Shown here: piece by piece, positions 24,760 to 40,000 of the stretch
Numbering within the stretch: position 1 is the first letter of the stretch
Layout: every line of letters begins with the position of its first letter
Origin: Monosporascus cannonballus
Lineage: Eukaryota > Ascomycota > Sordariomycetes > Xylariales
Assembly (NCBI GenBank): GCA_004154925.1
Contig: QJNS01000002.1
Span: 496,001-560,000 of the forward strand
DNA: 64,000 nucleotides
Reading direction: 5' to 3'
The notes under the pieces: generated by a model
What the model was told of the DNA's origin: nothing
The model's database searches: none
What the model saw: only the letters and a program-made list of their open reading frames with translations
Translations under genes and position numbers: made by a program

Positions 24760-27530
24760 AATTACTTTTTTATAAATACCGTAATATTATTCGTAGGGAG
24801 ATATAACGAAAATTTACGATTTTGCATAAATTATAAAAAATTAAATAAAATTATAAAGTAAAATTATTATTTTTTCAGTTAATAAAAAAACGTTAGAACT
24901 TTATTATAAGCCCGGTAATTTACGAAGTTCGTTGTTCGAACGGCCTTTTACTGGTTATGTATCTGCTAAAAAAATAAATAAAAAACTGTATTCTATATAT
25001 GTTTTGAGTTATTCGAATAACTAATATATTTATTCGGCTTTAGCGATATACCGGCTACTTTTTAACATTATATTAATATTACGTTAAAACGTTATTTTAA
25101 TAAATTTTGTTCCGTATTTAGAAATAATATCTTAATTTATTCGTCCGGTTTTTAAATTAACCATATAATTAAGGTTAAATTGGTATTCCGCTATTTAACT
25201 GAAATAAAATTAAAACTAAATTCGAATAAATATAAATTAGTAATCTAGAAAACAAAATATGTAAAATTTATTATCGGAGCATAAATACACTTAAAAATGG
25301 ATTTCAAGAAAATAATTATTATTCGAACATAAAAGGCTTTTATTAACGTAAAAGAAATTAGGAACTTTATTAGGTTTGTTAATTTTTACCAAATTTTTAT
25401 AAAAGATCATAACGGGGTAATAATTTTTTTCTTACGACTAATTAAAAAGAAAACTTTTTTTATTGAAAAACGAAAAGTCATAGATTTTCGACCGATTTAA
25501 AAAACTTTTTATTATAACGTTTATTTTTATATATTAAAACTCTATAAATATAATGATCCAGGCTAATTATTCCGGCTAAATAGTTACAAATTTTAATTTT
25601 AATTTAATTCCTTAAGGCGGTTCTAATTAATTATATATTTTTTAACCATTATTATTAATAAAATATAATTACGAAACATATAATAAAACGTTATGAATTA
25701 TTATTAAAGTATTATTAAAATAAAATAAAAAGCTTTAAAATTAATTAACCTCTTTATAATTTTAATAAATTACGTAAATTTTTAATACTTTATAAATATT
25801 CGTAAACTTATGAAAAAGCAAATTTAATAAGCCGGCTTTTTATTTGTTTTTAATTTCGTACTTAAATATTATTTTAACAAATTAACAACCCGATCTAATA
25901 TTATATTTCGTAAATTATAAAACGTATTTCGTAACAAAAAAAACATAAAATTTAAAAAGCTAATAATCAAATTAATAAAAAACTTTTATTTAACAAATTA
26001 ACATAAATTTAAAAAATTTTGAAAATCGTAATTTGCCTAAAATAAAGAAATAACGAACGCTTAATTATATTTTCTGGCAAAAAAATATTCTCGAAAAAAG
26101 ACATTTAAAAGATATAAAATTTAAAAGTTATTAAAAATCAAACTTTAAGTATAGCATATACCGCCGTAAACCAAAAATCACGTAATTTCTTTCTAATTAT
26201 AAATACGTTAAAGATTTTTATAACAGAATATTTTTTCGATTTTTACAATTTTTTATAATTTAAAAAACGTATTTAAATCCTCACTTAAAACCTATTCCGA
26301 ATATTATTAATTTAACGGGTACATAATTTTAAGTTATCGGTCATTTTAAAAAAAATATTATATTAATAATATTAATTTACAATTATTATTTGCCCGAATA
26401 AATATAAAATATACGGTATTTTTGCCGCAAATATAATATATATAACATATTATACGTATAAAAAAACGAAAAGAAATTATTATGATTTTTATTTATTTTA
26501 AACCAATTTTATTTAGATTTTTCGGTCAATTTTCTAATTAATTTACCGCTACGGCAAAAAAAGGATTTTTATTTTTTTTATAATATTTTATAACTGTTTA
26601 ACGAAAGATATTATTTTAAAACCGATATTTAATGTCGATACGGAAATATACGTTTAACGGTTTATTATTTGCTCTTAAAAATATCACAGTTTTTTTAAAA
26701 ATTTAATATTTAATAAAAAATTTAATTAAATCAAAAAGTTTTAAATTTACTTATACGACCTAATAAATATATAATAATAACGTAATATATTCTTTTATCC
26801 CTAGAGATATAAAATTATAGAAAAAAGTAATTAAAATGTTTTTGCATATTTTTGTTATTTTATTAATTACGCATAATATAATTAACTTTTAAAGGGAATT
26901 CTTTCGTTAAAAATATATTTTTTTTAATTTACAAATACAATATAAAATTTAGTAATAAAATATTAATAATTATTTAAGTAAATGCCAAAATAAAAAGAAT
27001 ATTAATTTTATTAAGAAGTTTAAAATAAATACCGAATTTATATAAATTATTATAGCATTAATATAAATCCGGATAAAATAATTAATTAATATTTTTAAAA
27101 AACAAATCTTACGTTTTAAAAAAGAATTAATACAATTAAATTAAAAAAACAGAATTACCTTATAATTATTTAAAATATTATTTTAAATATACGGTAAATA
27201 TTCAAATATTCCAATTGCGTTTTATAATATAATATAATTAAACGTACTATTAAAAATATATGCGAAATTTGATATAAATCTTTTAAAATTAATAATTAAA
27301 AAATTATTATTTAGCTAAATTCTAAATAATAATTAACTATTATTAATATTATTAAAAAAAAACAAAAACAACATATAATAAAATATGTATTAATAGTCGA
27401 AAATAAACGTATAATTCGCAATTATCGAAAGAAATTATTCGTAAAATACGTGGGTTACGCCAAACCAATATAAAAATTACGTAATAATTACGAAAATATA
27501 ATTATTTTTAATAATTTCGCAAAATTATTC
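24760..27530 (+). pseudogene. Pol remnant of element 2 (RT, RNase H, integrase, chromodomain-like)
   Basis: Reverse transcriptase: LRFCINYKKLNKIIK from 24814, then FGFSDIPATF from 25033 in the same frame and a catalytic block FRNNILIYSSG at 25117-25149, where two Asp of YLDD have become Asn, a G-to-A change. RNase H region: LKLYKYNDPG around 25530. Integrase: core start FYLDFSVNFLINLP around 26507-26548, with the first catalytic Asp kept, one frame shifted from RT. C-terminus: 27387-27530 reads VENKRIIRNYRKKLFVKYVG then YAKPI, a stop where Trp is expected, and a short acidic end, resembling the chromodomain-like tail of fungal gypsy elements. Loss of the RT aspartates and numerous stops make it inactive. 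Confidence 0.85.
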
Positions 27531-27635
27531 CGAAACGTAAATAAGGTTAGCAAAAACGTAAAGGTAAAAACAGGGACAAAAGAAAAAAAATATAAACGAT
27601 GCTGCCGCCGTTTTGCTGTAACTTCGTTATTTTTT

Positions 27636-27655
27636 AAGGGCGAAAAAAAGGGTAA
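27636..27655 (+). promoter_or_regulatory. Polypurine tract of element 2
   Basis: A purine run AAGGGCGAAAAAAAGGG lies just before the 3' LTR, the expected plus-strand primer site, and confirms plus orientation. Confidence 0.75.
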
Positions 27656-27845
27656 TGTTATAGGCTAAAACTTATAGGGCGGTTCGGGCTTACGGAGCGA
27701 ACTCCTTAGTCCGAGTTTACTTATATATATATAGGGAGCAGCCACCTCGCTGGTGGCTAGCTGTTTTTCCCCTTCCTTTTTCACTTTGAATATAAACCTT
27801 CGTTAGGCCGTACCTCCGTTCAGCCTACGCATCGTGCTCGTCACA
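27656..27845 (+). repeat. 3' LTR of element 2
   Basis: 190 bp; starts TGTTATAGGC and ends CGTCACA. It is less mutated than the left copy and retains both TG and CA ends. Confidence 0.93.
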
Positions 27846-27850
27846 AATTA

Positions 27851-29149
27851 AACGTATTATATATTCCGCTTTTAAAAATATATCAAACATTTTTTAAAGT
27901 ATTTAACCATTTATATAAGGTTCGACACAAAGGTATTTTTCAAAGTCGGAGATATTATACTCATTATTAAGTTTGAACAAAATTAACAACCTACGCCGAT
28001 TAATTGGTAAAAATAATTTCGCTAGCTTTTATTTTCTATTTTTTAAATATTTTAATAAATATATTTATATAGTATAAGATTTTAATGCATATTTTACGTT
28101 TCTTTAATTAAAAGAACAATAATGTAAATGTTAAAATTTCTCAGCGGATTGTAAAATTAATTTAAAGAATTTTCAGTTTCAAGAAATTATTCATTATTTT
28201 TTTTAATTTAGAAACTATTAAAGTATTTCAAAAATTATTTATTAACTTTTGTTAACTTAAATATATTAATAACAAATAAGTGGATATTATATTTTCTTTA
28301 TAAAACATTTATTATATTGATTTATTTTTACTTTGATATTTAGTTTCTTTTTATGTAATAACTATGTATGAACCGTTTTTAATTATACTTTTACAATAGT
28401 TATATAACCTTATTCGGCTCCGATAAATGAAATATCTGTTGTTATTTTACTAACACCCTTTTAATTTATCGAAATTATTAATAACAGCAAAGTTTTATAT
28501 TGTAGTAGATTAATTTTTATTAATTTTCTTATAGGTACTTTCAGAATGAAAAAAGTTTTTATTTGCGTTTTATGTTACAAATGAAATTTATATAGTCTTT
28601 CATCTTATAATTTTAATAAACACAAACGCAATTGTTTAAAGCATTTTAACAGATTTTTAAATTAATTTACTTTATTACGGATGGCTTTTACTTGATAATA
28701 AAAAATGTTTTTATAAGGTTTTATTTTTCTCGTATTTATCCTAATGTGTTTCTTTAACTTCTTTTTATTGAGGATTTATTTTAAAATATACGCGAATACG
28801 CTTATATATTTAATTCAATTAGTTTTTTAGCATTAATATTAAATAGCTTATATGTAATCGCTTTTTCTAATATCTTTAAATGTATATTTAAAAGATATAT
28901 TTTATTTAAATATTTTAATAGTTGAAATGTTTTTAATTTATAACAAAAATGAAACATATTACTTTACTATACGATTTTAAAAATTAAACTCAACTTGTTC
29001 GATTTTACGAAAATAAATTTATGCAAGTTATAAATACATCTATCAACGATTTGCTATATTCTTTTAACTTTTCCACAATATTTTCGATCGTGCGATTTTT
29101 ATAATTAAGATTAAAATAAGTTTTTATATAAAACTTTAAGTCAAATCAT
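27851..29149. other. AT-rich DNA without genes
   Basis: No coding or repeat structure could be recognised. Confidence 0.5.
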
Positions 29150-29350
29150 GAAATAGGCCGGTATAAGATTTATCATATTTGAAGCTTGTTGGCCACTACT
29201 CTGGTTTAAAACCAGGCTTTGTAAAACCAAGGTAAATTTTAATCTAATTATAAAAAATATAAATTATTTATCGTGTAAATTATATCGTCTAATATTTCTC
29301 TTTATATTTCGCTTAGTCCGTAAAGTATAGTTTGTAGTATAGTATACCAG
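29150..29350. repeat. Degenerate dispersed repeat, copy A
   Basis: About 200 bp align with 42115-42325, including ATAAGATTTA near the start, a TTTAAA...AGGCTTT block and a closing TATCGTG[T/C]AAATTATATCGT with TAAT after it. Most differences are transitions. The two copies are in the same orientation, 13 kb apart. Confidence 0.6.
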
Positions 29351-30739
29351 ATATTGTAAATTATATTTTTTTAATATAGTATTTTGAATTATTTTTGAAT
29401 ATTATTATAATGCGCTTATTATATTACGTATTAAAGACTTATTTTATTTAATATATACAAAGCATATATTATATTTAATATTTTAAAATTTATAAAAGTC
29501 CTTGTTTTGGTAATAAATTTAATTTAATATTCTTACTTCTTTAAAGAAAGTAATTTATCGAATCACTGTTTTAAATATTTTAATAATTTCGAAACTTTTT
29601 TTAATTTCTTAATTATATTCATTCGTAAAGAACTTGATTAAATAACATTTGTCTCATTAATTATCCTTTAATTTAGTAATAAATATCATCTGTTTTTTAT
29701 AAATTTAATAAGTGTTTATTAAGTTTTTATTACAAATATAAAGGTTTATGTTTAAAATATATTATATCTTATATTAATTATTTAATGTTAAAAACGTTTA
29801 AAATGAATATTATTTTAATTAATAATATCTTAACTCATTTCTTGTTACAAAATAGTTCTTTATTATCGTTTTTCGTAATATTCCAAATGTATTCCGAACG
29901 TATAACATTATTCTTTTTTTTACCGTTTGGAATAAAATCAGATTTGTAAATTGAATTCGGAAACATATTAGGTTGTTTCTCTGCACTATCTTAGCATTTA
30001 AAATGAAATTAAGAAAATACAATGAAGTAAATATCTAAATAATGTAATCCAAAAATAACGATGATTTCTTTCAAAAATTAATTATTTTATCAGATTTCTC
30101 TCTTGATTGTATATATATTCGCCCGTGTGTGAAATTTTGTGATTATCTTAAATAGATGCCTCGGTGACTGGTCGACGCTAATTAGCTGTGCCTTTCGTGT
30201 TTCTCTTTTATTTTCTTAAATTTTATTGCCATAGTTTTATTAAATCTCCTCTTAATGCTTAATATTACTTAATATACATTAATAAAAATATTAATATAAA
30301 AAAATTGAAACATATTATACAATAACTATATATCCGAATGTGGTGGTATTAAATAAAGTTTGTTGAAAAAATATATTTCATCCTACCTTATATAGTATGT
30401 TTTTAACATAAATCACTAAATTATATTTTTAAATTTATACTTTTTAAATATAAAGTTTTTCCAAGTTAGGCAACAAGAAAGTTTACGTAAATCAAAATCT
30501 CGTAAACAATTAATTCCTAAATCCCTTTTTTAAGAAATAATATTTAAAAAATTATAATGTTATTATCAATTAGCGATACTATCGTCTTCTTATAAACCGT
30601 TATTTAAATTCTTATATTTTTATTATCTTTGTTAGAATTACCCGTATTTTAATTAAACCTTAATTCTTTTTATGTGTCAATCGAATTATATAATACTATC
30701 TCAGTAATTAATTAATGCTAATTTTCTAGTTTTAGCAAT
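29351..30739. other. AT-rich DNA without genes
   Basis: No gene seen. A short, less mutated patch at about 30110-30200 (contains CCTCGGTGACTGGTCGACGC) is of unknown nature. Confidence 0.45.
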
Positions 30740-31060
30740 ATAATAAATTCAGCTCAGAAAGGTTTAATCATGAATAATACCAATAATTAAGTTTTATTAC
30801 AACACGGAAACAAATTACAGCAATAAAAAGCTTAATCGGATCAGCATAATAATAGTGAACCTGAATAATTAGAACTTTTAAAAACATACCAAATGATAAT
30901 CATAATATTGATTTTTAAATTTAGACTTATAGCGAAAAAAAGAATTTTTAATATATCTACAAAACTCGAACTCTCTAATCAGCAAAATTAATTCTGGACG
31001 TGATATCATGTTCTACATCACTATATATTTATTAATTTACAAGCGGAGTTTTACTCTGCA
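30740..31060. repeat. Degraded relative of the 20.6-kb repeat
   Basis: Shares a TCTAATCAGC block and the preceding [C/A]GA[A/G][A/T]TTCG/CTCGAAC context with 20609-20885 in the same orientation. It is much more AT-rich than the other copy. Edges are not defined. Confidence 0.4.
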
Positions 31061-34000
31061 TTGAATATATTTTTTATAATGTTGAAACTCTTGTAATAAT
31101 ATGAAATAAATTTCAAAAATGAATAACTTTTATTAATAGTAAATAAACCGTAAATGTATTACGTAGCTAACATAAGAGCTGTTACTTTGGCTCTTTTGGT
31201 ATTATTATTATAGTTATGAGTAAGAAAATAGTAATTGTATATTTTACACGTTTACTTTTTTCTTGTTCTCACGAATTAAAACCTTTTCTTTCTTTTCTAA
31301 ATTTGTACAGTACGTTCGTAAACTTGCTAATGTAATAAAATAATTATAATATTAATCTCCTAGATAATAATAATATTAATAATATTGAAAATAATAATAA
31401 TTATAATAAATATATTTTCGTATTTATTGTAATACAAGCCTATGTATTTATATTACAAATATGACCTATATAAAAGTTACAGCAGTCGACGTTATTATTG
31501 TTGCCGTTTTCGCAAACGCCGTAAAACAGCAGAAAACGCTTTTATTTTACGTGCGCTTACCCCTGTTTTTATTACGTTTACATCTACTGTTATTACACTA
31601 GTTTTTGTTCTAACCTTGACGTGCTTGTCTTACTAACGTTTTACGCATAACGGAAGTTTGTTACGACCTAGCAAGGTCCGGCCTTTGGAAACGATCGTAG
31701 TAATAAATAGCTAAACAATTAAGTAGATTAAGTTCCGTAATATTTTACTAACTTAATAGTCGTAAGCTAGTATCTGGGATTATTAATTTTTAATTAAAAG
31801 CTAATAAGCTGAATTGCTAATTTATTACATATAATTTAGTGAGGTTGCTAAAATATATATGTTGACTAAATTTAATACCTGTAACCTATTAATTTGTAAT
31901 ATAACTTCGGTAATTGAAATATTTCAAGTATTATAAAACATAGCACAGTTATAAAGTATGCATAATTTGTAATATTTTTTAACATAAACATATATAACTA
32001 TGATAAAATAATAAATAAAACCATTTAAGAATTATAGGTTATATATTTCGATTTAAGAGTATCATTCAACGCTAAATGTTATTTCGATAATGTTTTTATT
32101 TACAAGCCACATGAAAAATTATCAAAATAATTATCAATTCTGTAAAAAAAGTCTTAAAATATTTTGATTTAATAAAAACGAATTTTCTTATTGGGTGCGC
32201 TTAATAAATTAAAATATCGTTCAATTTACAAAATAATAACGAGGTTAAAGTTTTCTGAAAGTCGCTTATAACATGTTCGAAAACAAAAATAAACGCTTTA
32301 TTTCGAAAGAATAAGGCAAAAAGTATTACTAATATAATTGATATCTAATAAAATATTAAAAGAAAATTTCAATTCTTTATATCAGAACCTGTTAATAAAA
32401 TTTTAAATACATTAAAAGTATTCTAAATTAAATATCAAATGTACGTCAAGTACTTTTTAGTGCAATTTAGAATTTCTACTTTGTAAATAATACATATAAT
32501 AATATAACTATTAAAAATACAGTCTGTTAATTTAAGTTTATATAAAAAAAGGTTTTTATCTTATTTATCGAATAACGAAGATAATGGTTTATATAGGTAT
32601 ATAAGAATTATGCAAAAGTTAATTATATTTTTAAAAAACCTCCTCAAATAATAAACGAAAAAAGTAAAGGCCGAAATACAACTGAACGGATTATGATTAA
32701 AACAATCTAGGTATAAATAAACTAGTAATTTATTTTAATTAATTTCGAAACTAAGCTGAAAATAAAAAAAATTACGTAAGTTTTTACCGGCCTTAAAATA
32801 TGTAAAAGAGTTTTTTTCAAAATAAATTAAATTAGATATTTAATTAACTATATCATTATAATAATTCCAACAGTAACGCGATATTTTAATTGAAAAGAGT
32901 TATAAAACTTAGCATTAAACAAGAATAAAATAATAATCTTATAAATTTTAAAAACTTAAAAACTTCCTATATAATAACTAAACCTTTATATTTAAAAAAT
33001 AATATTACTACTTCAAGAAAGCAGTAGTTAAATCTTTAATAAAAAATATATCTAATATACACTATGGTTATTGCGATAAGAAGGTCGAAAAAAAGATAGA
33101 CAAAAGCGAAAAACTAATGTAAAAAAAGTCTTAAAAAGAATTAAAAGATTTCCGAAAGCGACAATGAAAATATTAAAAATAAAAGACAGCGATATGGGAA
33201 AAGATTTTAAAGTAATACGGTTTAATATATATTATTTCTTAGATTAAATTGCGTTATTACATGGATCAGGAAAAAGAGAATGAATTTATAAGTATATAAA
33301 CTATATATATTTAAGTAATGACGATTTTCGAAATAGGATACGAAACTAAAAATGATAAATAGTACTCTCGACAATTCACCATTAATATTTTTTTAAAAAG
33401 ATATTAATAAATAGCTTTACAGAATTAACTTTAAAAAGAATATCCGTAAAAAAACGTTTTTATTCATATAAAAATACAAGACTTAACCAGAAAATGATGA
33501 TTCTATCGAATAATACAGCCCTTTTACAAAAAGGCCATTATTATAATTGATTGTTAAATAATATTTACTTTATTTCCGGAATATAAAAAAAATAAATAAA
33601 CTCCAAATTTAAACATTTAGCAGAAATTTAAAAAATATATAACGATTTTAATATTAAAAACGTAATATAATAACTAAAACAACCAATTCATAATTACACA
33701 AATTGAAGTATAATCAAAGTTAATTACGATACTTCGAAAGAAGAACATACAGGCACCGTTAACAAATATAATAATTTTTTATATTACTTAAAAAAGAAAG
33801 AAAAAACTTTAGACATTGGAAAAAATATTTAAAAGAAAAACATATTTATAAAAGCTCGGCAAAATAAAGACACATTAAAGAATTAAAATGAAATCGTAAA
33901 GAATGTATTCAACGTAATTTTAAACATTATTAATAGTTTTATTATCCCTTATACAGAAACCGAAATATATTGGTGCACCTTATTAATGAACTATAGAACA

Positions 34001-37000
34001 TTAAACCGATATCGTATTATATCAATATTAAGAATAAATATATTTTATAGTAGAAATATATCTTAAAAATTAGACCGTTATTAATATCGAAAATTATGTT
34101 TTTACATATAATAATAGAAATATTAAAATGTGAAATTAATTATTTCGAAAGTTTTAGTTTAAAATAATACTAAGTAATGAATTTAGATTTGGTTTTATTT
34201 CAAAATTACGATATATATTTGGAATAATTATAACTATCTGAATGTAATATTTTAATTAAACACAATATTAATTCCAACGATTTATTTTATATTCTATTGA
34301 TTGTTAATATAATAAAAACTAGATGTTATAATATTTGTTGAAAAGGAATAGCCAATATAAATGAAAAAAATGATAAATACTTTATTGTCTAAAAATGCAA
34401 AATATAAAAAACTGTGAACTATTTACGACATAATATTGTTATAATAAAAATAAAACTAAAGTAACCAAACAACTCTTTAAATATATTTTCATATGACACT
34501 TTTTATATATAACAAATAAACTTATAAAATAATTATTAAAACATTTTGATTAATCAAATGATATATTTCTTCTAATTTCAACACATATAAATAACGTATT
34601 TGTAAAAAGTTTTAAAGAATTAGATTATAGAATATAAATTTAATATTCGAAATACTTTTCCAAGTATCGTTTATCTTTCGTATTTAAAAACATAGATAAC
34701 TTTATTTTATAAAGAATTACTGTTAATAAAATAATATTACTATTGCGAATCGAGTATAATTACTGGGATTATTAATATAAAGAATGAACATTAAAACCTT
34801 AATAATATACGGCACTTACCCTTAAAAACAAATATAACTTTATTAAAGGAAAATATTGCCTTTGAAAGTTTTAATTGGCTTGATAAAATATATAAACTTG
34901 CTGATAACCATTTAAATAATAGTAAATACTATATTACGGAAATATTTTAATATACTTAATAAATTTTATTACGATAATATTTTGTTTCCAAGCTAAAAAG
35001 AAATAAATAAAGCTTATTTAAAATGTTTTTCAAAATATGTTGAAAAAGAAATCTCAAAACAAAATCGTTATAATTATACAATAAAATCTATGATTATTTT
35101 TTAAAAAATACAAATACTTTATAAATTAGTTCATTATAATATTAGATTCAATCTCAATTTTAAGCAAATTATTATACTCTTAATTAAATTTATTAAAATG
35201 AATAAATTTAACTGTGTATCTAGAACGGCAAAATATTCTAGAAGTTTAAAAATCTCATTATTACCTAATAAATATGAATTCTGTTTAACATAATATGTTT
35301 AATTAAATTAAAAACGGATATTTCTAATTTGGTATTTAATATAATATCTAAATCGTGAAATAATTAACGAAAAATAAGCGTGATTATGTATTTTAATATA
35401 AATGAAAAAACGGAATGTAATGATGTTATTGCAAATACAGAATTGTAATGATTATTATATTCTTTAAGGAATTCAGTGATTTCTCTAGGAAAACGATTTT
35501 AACTTGAAAGTTATATAAATTATTAAACTTTTCTCATTCTAATGAAAATAAAACACTTACGCTATGAAATATTAAAAACTTTATGCTTTACTTATTTTTA
35601 ATAACAGATATAATTTAATTCTATTTTATTTTCGTGTAATCTACGTTTTATAAATTCTGTTATTATTTTATAAACAATTATAGGAGTATCTTTGTATCGA
35701 AATATATAAATAATACATATATATCGTACTTTGTTATTATGTCTAAGTTTAAATTTTTATGTGCTTTAATCGCATAATCGATAAAAAATATAAGTAGATT
35801 TAATTTCAAATTTGTTTTTAAAACTTTTTTTAAAGTTACCCGAAAATTTAATTATAGATATTTTTAACTTCAATTTAATTTCCAAACCAATTAAATTAAA
35901 GTATTATATATAGTTGAATATAAATTAAGCGTTTTATAATCCGTTAAAATATATTTTTATATATATTCTGTATTCATTAATTTGAAAGTTTCGTAATCAT
36001 TATAAATATTTATTACTTTTTAAATTCGTTATTCGAAACGTAAAGGAATACGCTTTTTAATAGTGATTAGAATTAATTAAATGCATTGTGTAATAAATCA
36101 TTTTATTACAACATTTACTAATAAATTACATATTTTTAATTCATTATGAAAGGCAGTTAAATAGGTTTAATATTAAAATAAAAAAAAGTTGAATCTTTTT
36201 AAAAATTCTTTAAAATATTGGAATTTAAAATATTTGAAAGATTTTTTAACCGCTAACATAATCTTAACATACGTCATTACATTATTTACGTTCGTATTTT
36301 CGCAATAAAAGATATATTTCTATTTATAAAATCTTTTTAAATGACTTTTAAGAAATAACACACTTATGATTATTATTATTCTGGAAATATATAATACATT
36401 AATTTATTTCGTTCAATCGTCGAAATATATACTGTCGTGAAAAGAAAATCTTTTTGAAAACTCTTTATTAAATTCTTTTTTTAAAAGTTTCTAAATTACT
36501 TTACTACTATATATTCTATCGGGAATAGTATGTAAGATTTAATAATAAGAGTAAATATTGAATATATAAATGTATTTTTGAAAAATCTTACAAAATCTTA
36601 AATTAAATATAATTTAAATTGATTTTATACTATTTAACGGTTTACAAATCGAAACGTTAGTATTAGGAGCCAAAAGAAATATATATAATATTAAAGAAAA
36701 GATTATATTTTATATGTGATATTTCTATGTAATTGCAATAATGTTATTATAAAAAAAGTAATTTATAAATAATTATTAACTGGTTGTAAAAGGATTAATT
36801 TTATATAATTTCTTAGTATATTTAGTTTATTTGTAATATATTCTTAAACCATTTAATAATTTAAAGGTATTTTTATTTAAATTAAAAAATAATGTGTAAG
36901 TTATTTAATATAATAATAAACTCCTTATTAACGTTATTAAAGTTATATTATTTGAATTCCGAAAAAGACTTAAGAAATAAGAAAAACGAATTTAAATATA

Positions 37001-40000
37001 AAATTTCGAAAAGTATTAGTTCATTTTAAAATAAGAATATTGATGTAATTATTTTACTACAAAATAACAATATCTCTAATTAAAATATGAAAATTAATCA
37101 TTAATTATTATACTACGTATTTGTAACGTTTGTACGATAAATTCCTTATATAATTCGATTAAGATAGGTTTTAATATATTTAGTATTAAGTTTATAATGA
37201 GGATTTCAAAACTGATAATGTAAAAGAATAATATATTCTTGATAAATACAAATACTAAATGATACTTATTATTTATTAATTATTCAATTGAAATTTAAGA
37301 ACAGGAGAAAAGATTATTTAATATAAATTTATATTAAGTTTAAAGGATAAAAACGAAAGTTATATAAATTCACCGAATTTAGAATTCAACGAAAAGCTAT
37401 TTTAAAAAATAAAACTCGTTATTAGAATAGGCGAATTAAGTTATACCTTAATATTTATGTTGCATTAAGTTCGTTTATCGATATTTACTAAAGGCTATTA
37501 CAAAATAATTAAAATATGAAGTTTATAAGATAAAATATTTATTTTAATTCTTTTTTTAAATTGAACTTATTTGAACATGATTTTTAAAGATATCCTCAAA
37601 AGTATAGTATAATGATTTCAATTAGTAAGAAACTTAATCACATATTTTAAGAATTGAATAATATAATTTATCAATTTCTTTAATTACGCATTTTACTTTT
37701 TAAAGAAATAGTTATATTTTAGGCTAATATCGGTAAATCATTAATTTTATATTTATAAATAGTGTGTATAAAGCGTTAACTAAAATTTACATAAGAACTT
37801 TAAATATTAAATGATTATTTGCAATATTTGCTTGAAAAAGTTATTAAATAATAATAAAAGAAATCTTATTTAAAAACAGAATGATTTAGTCAAAATTCAA
37901 ATCTAAATTATTTTTAAATTATGCAATAAAAGGAATTAAATTGTAGGAATAACGTTTGAAACTATTATACAAAGTTTGCTTTAAATATAAAAAATAATTT
38001 ATAAAATATCTATATATTTCGAAACAAATACAATATAATTAAAATATTTTATTTATAATAAAGGCACCATTTATAATTATAATAGTTAAAATTATATTTA
38101 AAAAATATTATTATAAGTTTTTATTATAATTTTGATTAACATATATTTTATTATATGTATAGTATTTTTTAAGAATATTTAAATATATAATTGAATCATA
38201 TTTTATAATTAAAACATTTAAAAAGAACAGATAATATATTAAGATTTTAAAATGTTTTAAAAAGGCGGTTAATTATATTAAGTAAAATTTAAATTAAAAT
38301 GAACAATTTATTAAAATAGTTTTATCATACTATATAAGTGTATTATATTAGAGTTAAATAATATATATATTTTAAAAATGATGAAATTAAAGTATATTGG
38401 TAATATTATTATAGAAACTAAGAAGTTAATCATTATTTTAATTTCTTTATAATTTTGACAAATCAGTTTTAAATTTTATTAAATTGTATTTAATATGAAT
38501 AAACATATATAAATATAAAACTTTATAACTTAATATAATATTATAAGAGACGTTTAATATTATAGCAATAATTATAATTATCCGTTTATAAATTAATTAT
38601 GATATATATTTTATATTTACAGAATTTTAAATATATAAAATATTAACATAATATTTATATATTTACATGTTTTAAAAAAGTAATTTCTATATTTTTCAAA
38701 TATTTATTACATAAATGTAAGGGAATTATAATTAACGAAAACGAAGGTAAATCTTTTAAAACCGTTTGAAAACCTTTAAATTTAATTTAATTTTATTTAA
38801 ATTCTTATAGTAATTTATTTCAATTACATGTAATTATTTAATATTTATTATAAAGGTTATACCTTATTACTTATCGGAAAAACCTTCATAATGAATATAA
38901 TACTTAATTGTATGTATTTAGAATTAAAGTTAAAAAAGTGTATTATTAAATACGCATTAAAAATTAAAAATCCAAAAACTATTTTTAAAAAGAAAAACAA
39001 TTATATTAATTCCTTAATAATATTAAGTACGTTTTTTAAATACTTATATTTTAAATAGTATTATATTTTACAAAAGCCTTTATAAAGTTTATTAACATAA
39101 AATCTTAAATATAATTATAATTTTTTAGGGGTTTGAAATTTTATTAAACAAGAATAAAAATTAAGAATTATTTTTAAATTATTAAAACCTAATGGTTATT
39201 AAAAAATCTTTCTAGGTTTTGATATATTTAAAAATTATATAAACCTTTAACGAAAATGTATTCATATTATGCTAAAATATTTATGTTCTCAATAAATTTA
39301 TTTTCTAAACAAGTTAAAGTTTTTATATAATTATTTTTATATGAGAAATAATAATAATCAAAATATCAAAAACAATATTTATATGAAGTAATATATTTAA
39401 TTAATTTATTATTATAGGATTTATATATATAGAAATATATTCAGTTGATAAGTTATAAAAATAACCTAAATTATATTTTAATAAAATTTTAAACATTTAA
39501 TAATATATATATTTCAAATAATAATATTAAAGATTCATTGGTGTGTTATACAAAATTATAAATTGTTAATATTAATTAATAGTTTCCAAAAATAAAGCTA
39601 ATTTATCAATTATTTATATGTTTTGTTAAATTCTTTTTGATATATTTTTATTTTTAATATTTCTCGTTAAAGTAAAAATAAACTATGATATGAATTTAAA
39701 GATTATTTTATATTATAATAAAACAAGGCCGAAAAACAGAAATAAAACCAAACGTTAATAATATAAAATATTATTAAAATTAACCGTATTTTAACTATAT
39801 TCAGAAATATCAGTATTTATATAAAAATATCTATATTTTAATATTAAAATGGAAGAATTAAGGATTATTAAAAATGAAATATAATATATATTTATCAAAT
39901 TTATGACTCTTAAATTATTAATTTTAATATATTAAAATATTAAGAATATGGTTAATAGAATATTATTATTCCAAGAATCACGATAGGTATGTAAATACAT

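Larger units (their letters stand above)
21918..27845 (+). mobile_element. Element 2: heavily RIP-mutated Ty3/gypsy retrotransposon
   Basis: The element spans 5928 bp including a nested solo LTR of 430 bp plus 5 bp of duplication. Its LTRs are 190 bp each and it is flanked by a perfect duplication AATTA (21913-21917 and 27846-27850). The LTRs start TG (TA in the left copy) and end in CA. The RT-then-integrase order and a chromodomain-like C-terminus assign it to Ty3/gypsy. Every domain is riddled with stops, so it is older or more strongly mutated than element 1. Without the nested LTR it would be about 5.5 kb, compact for the group. Confidence 0.92.
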
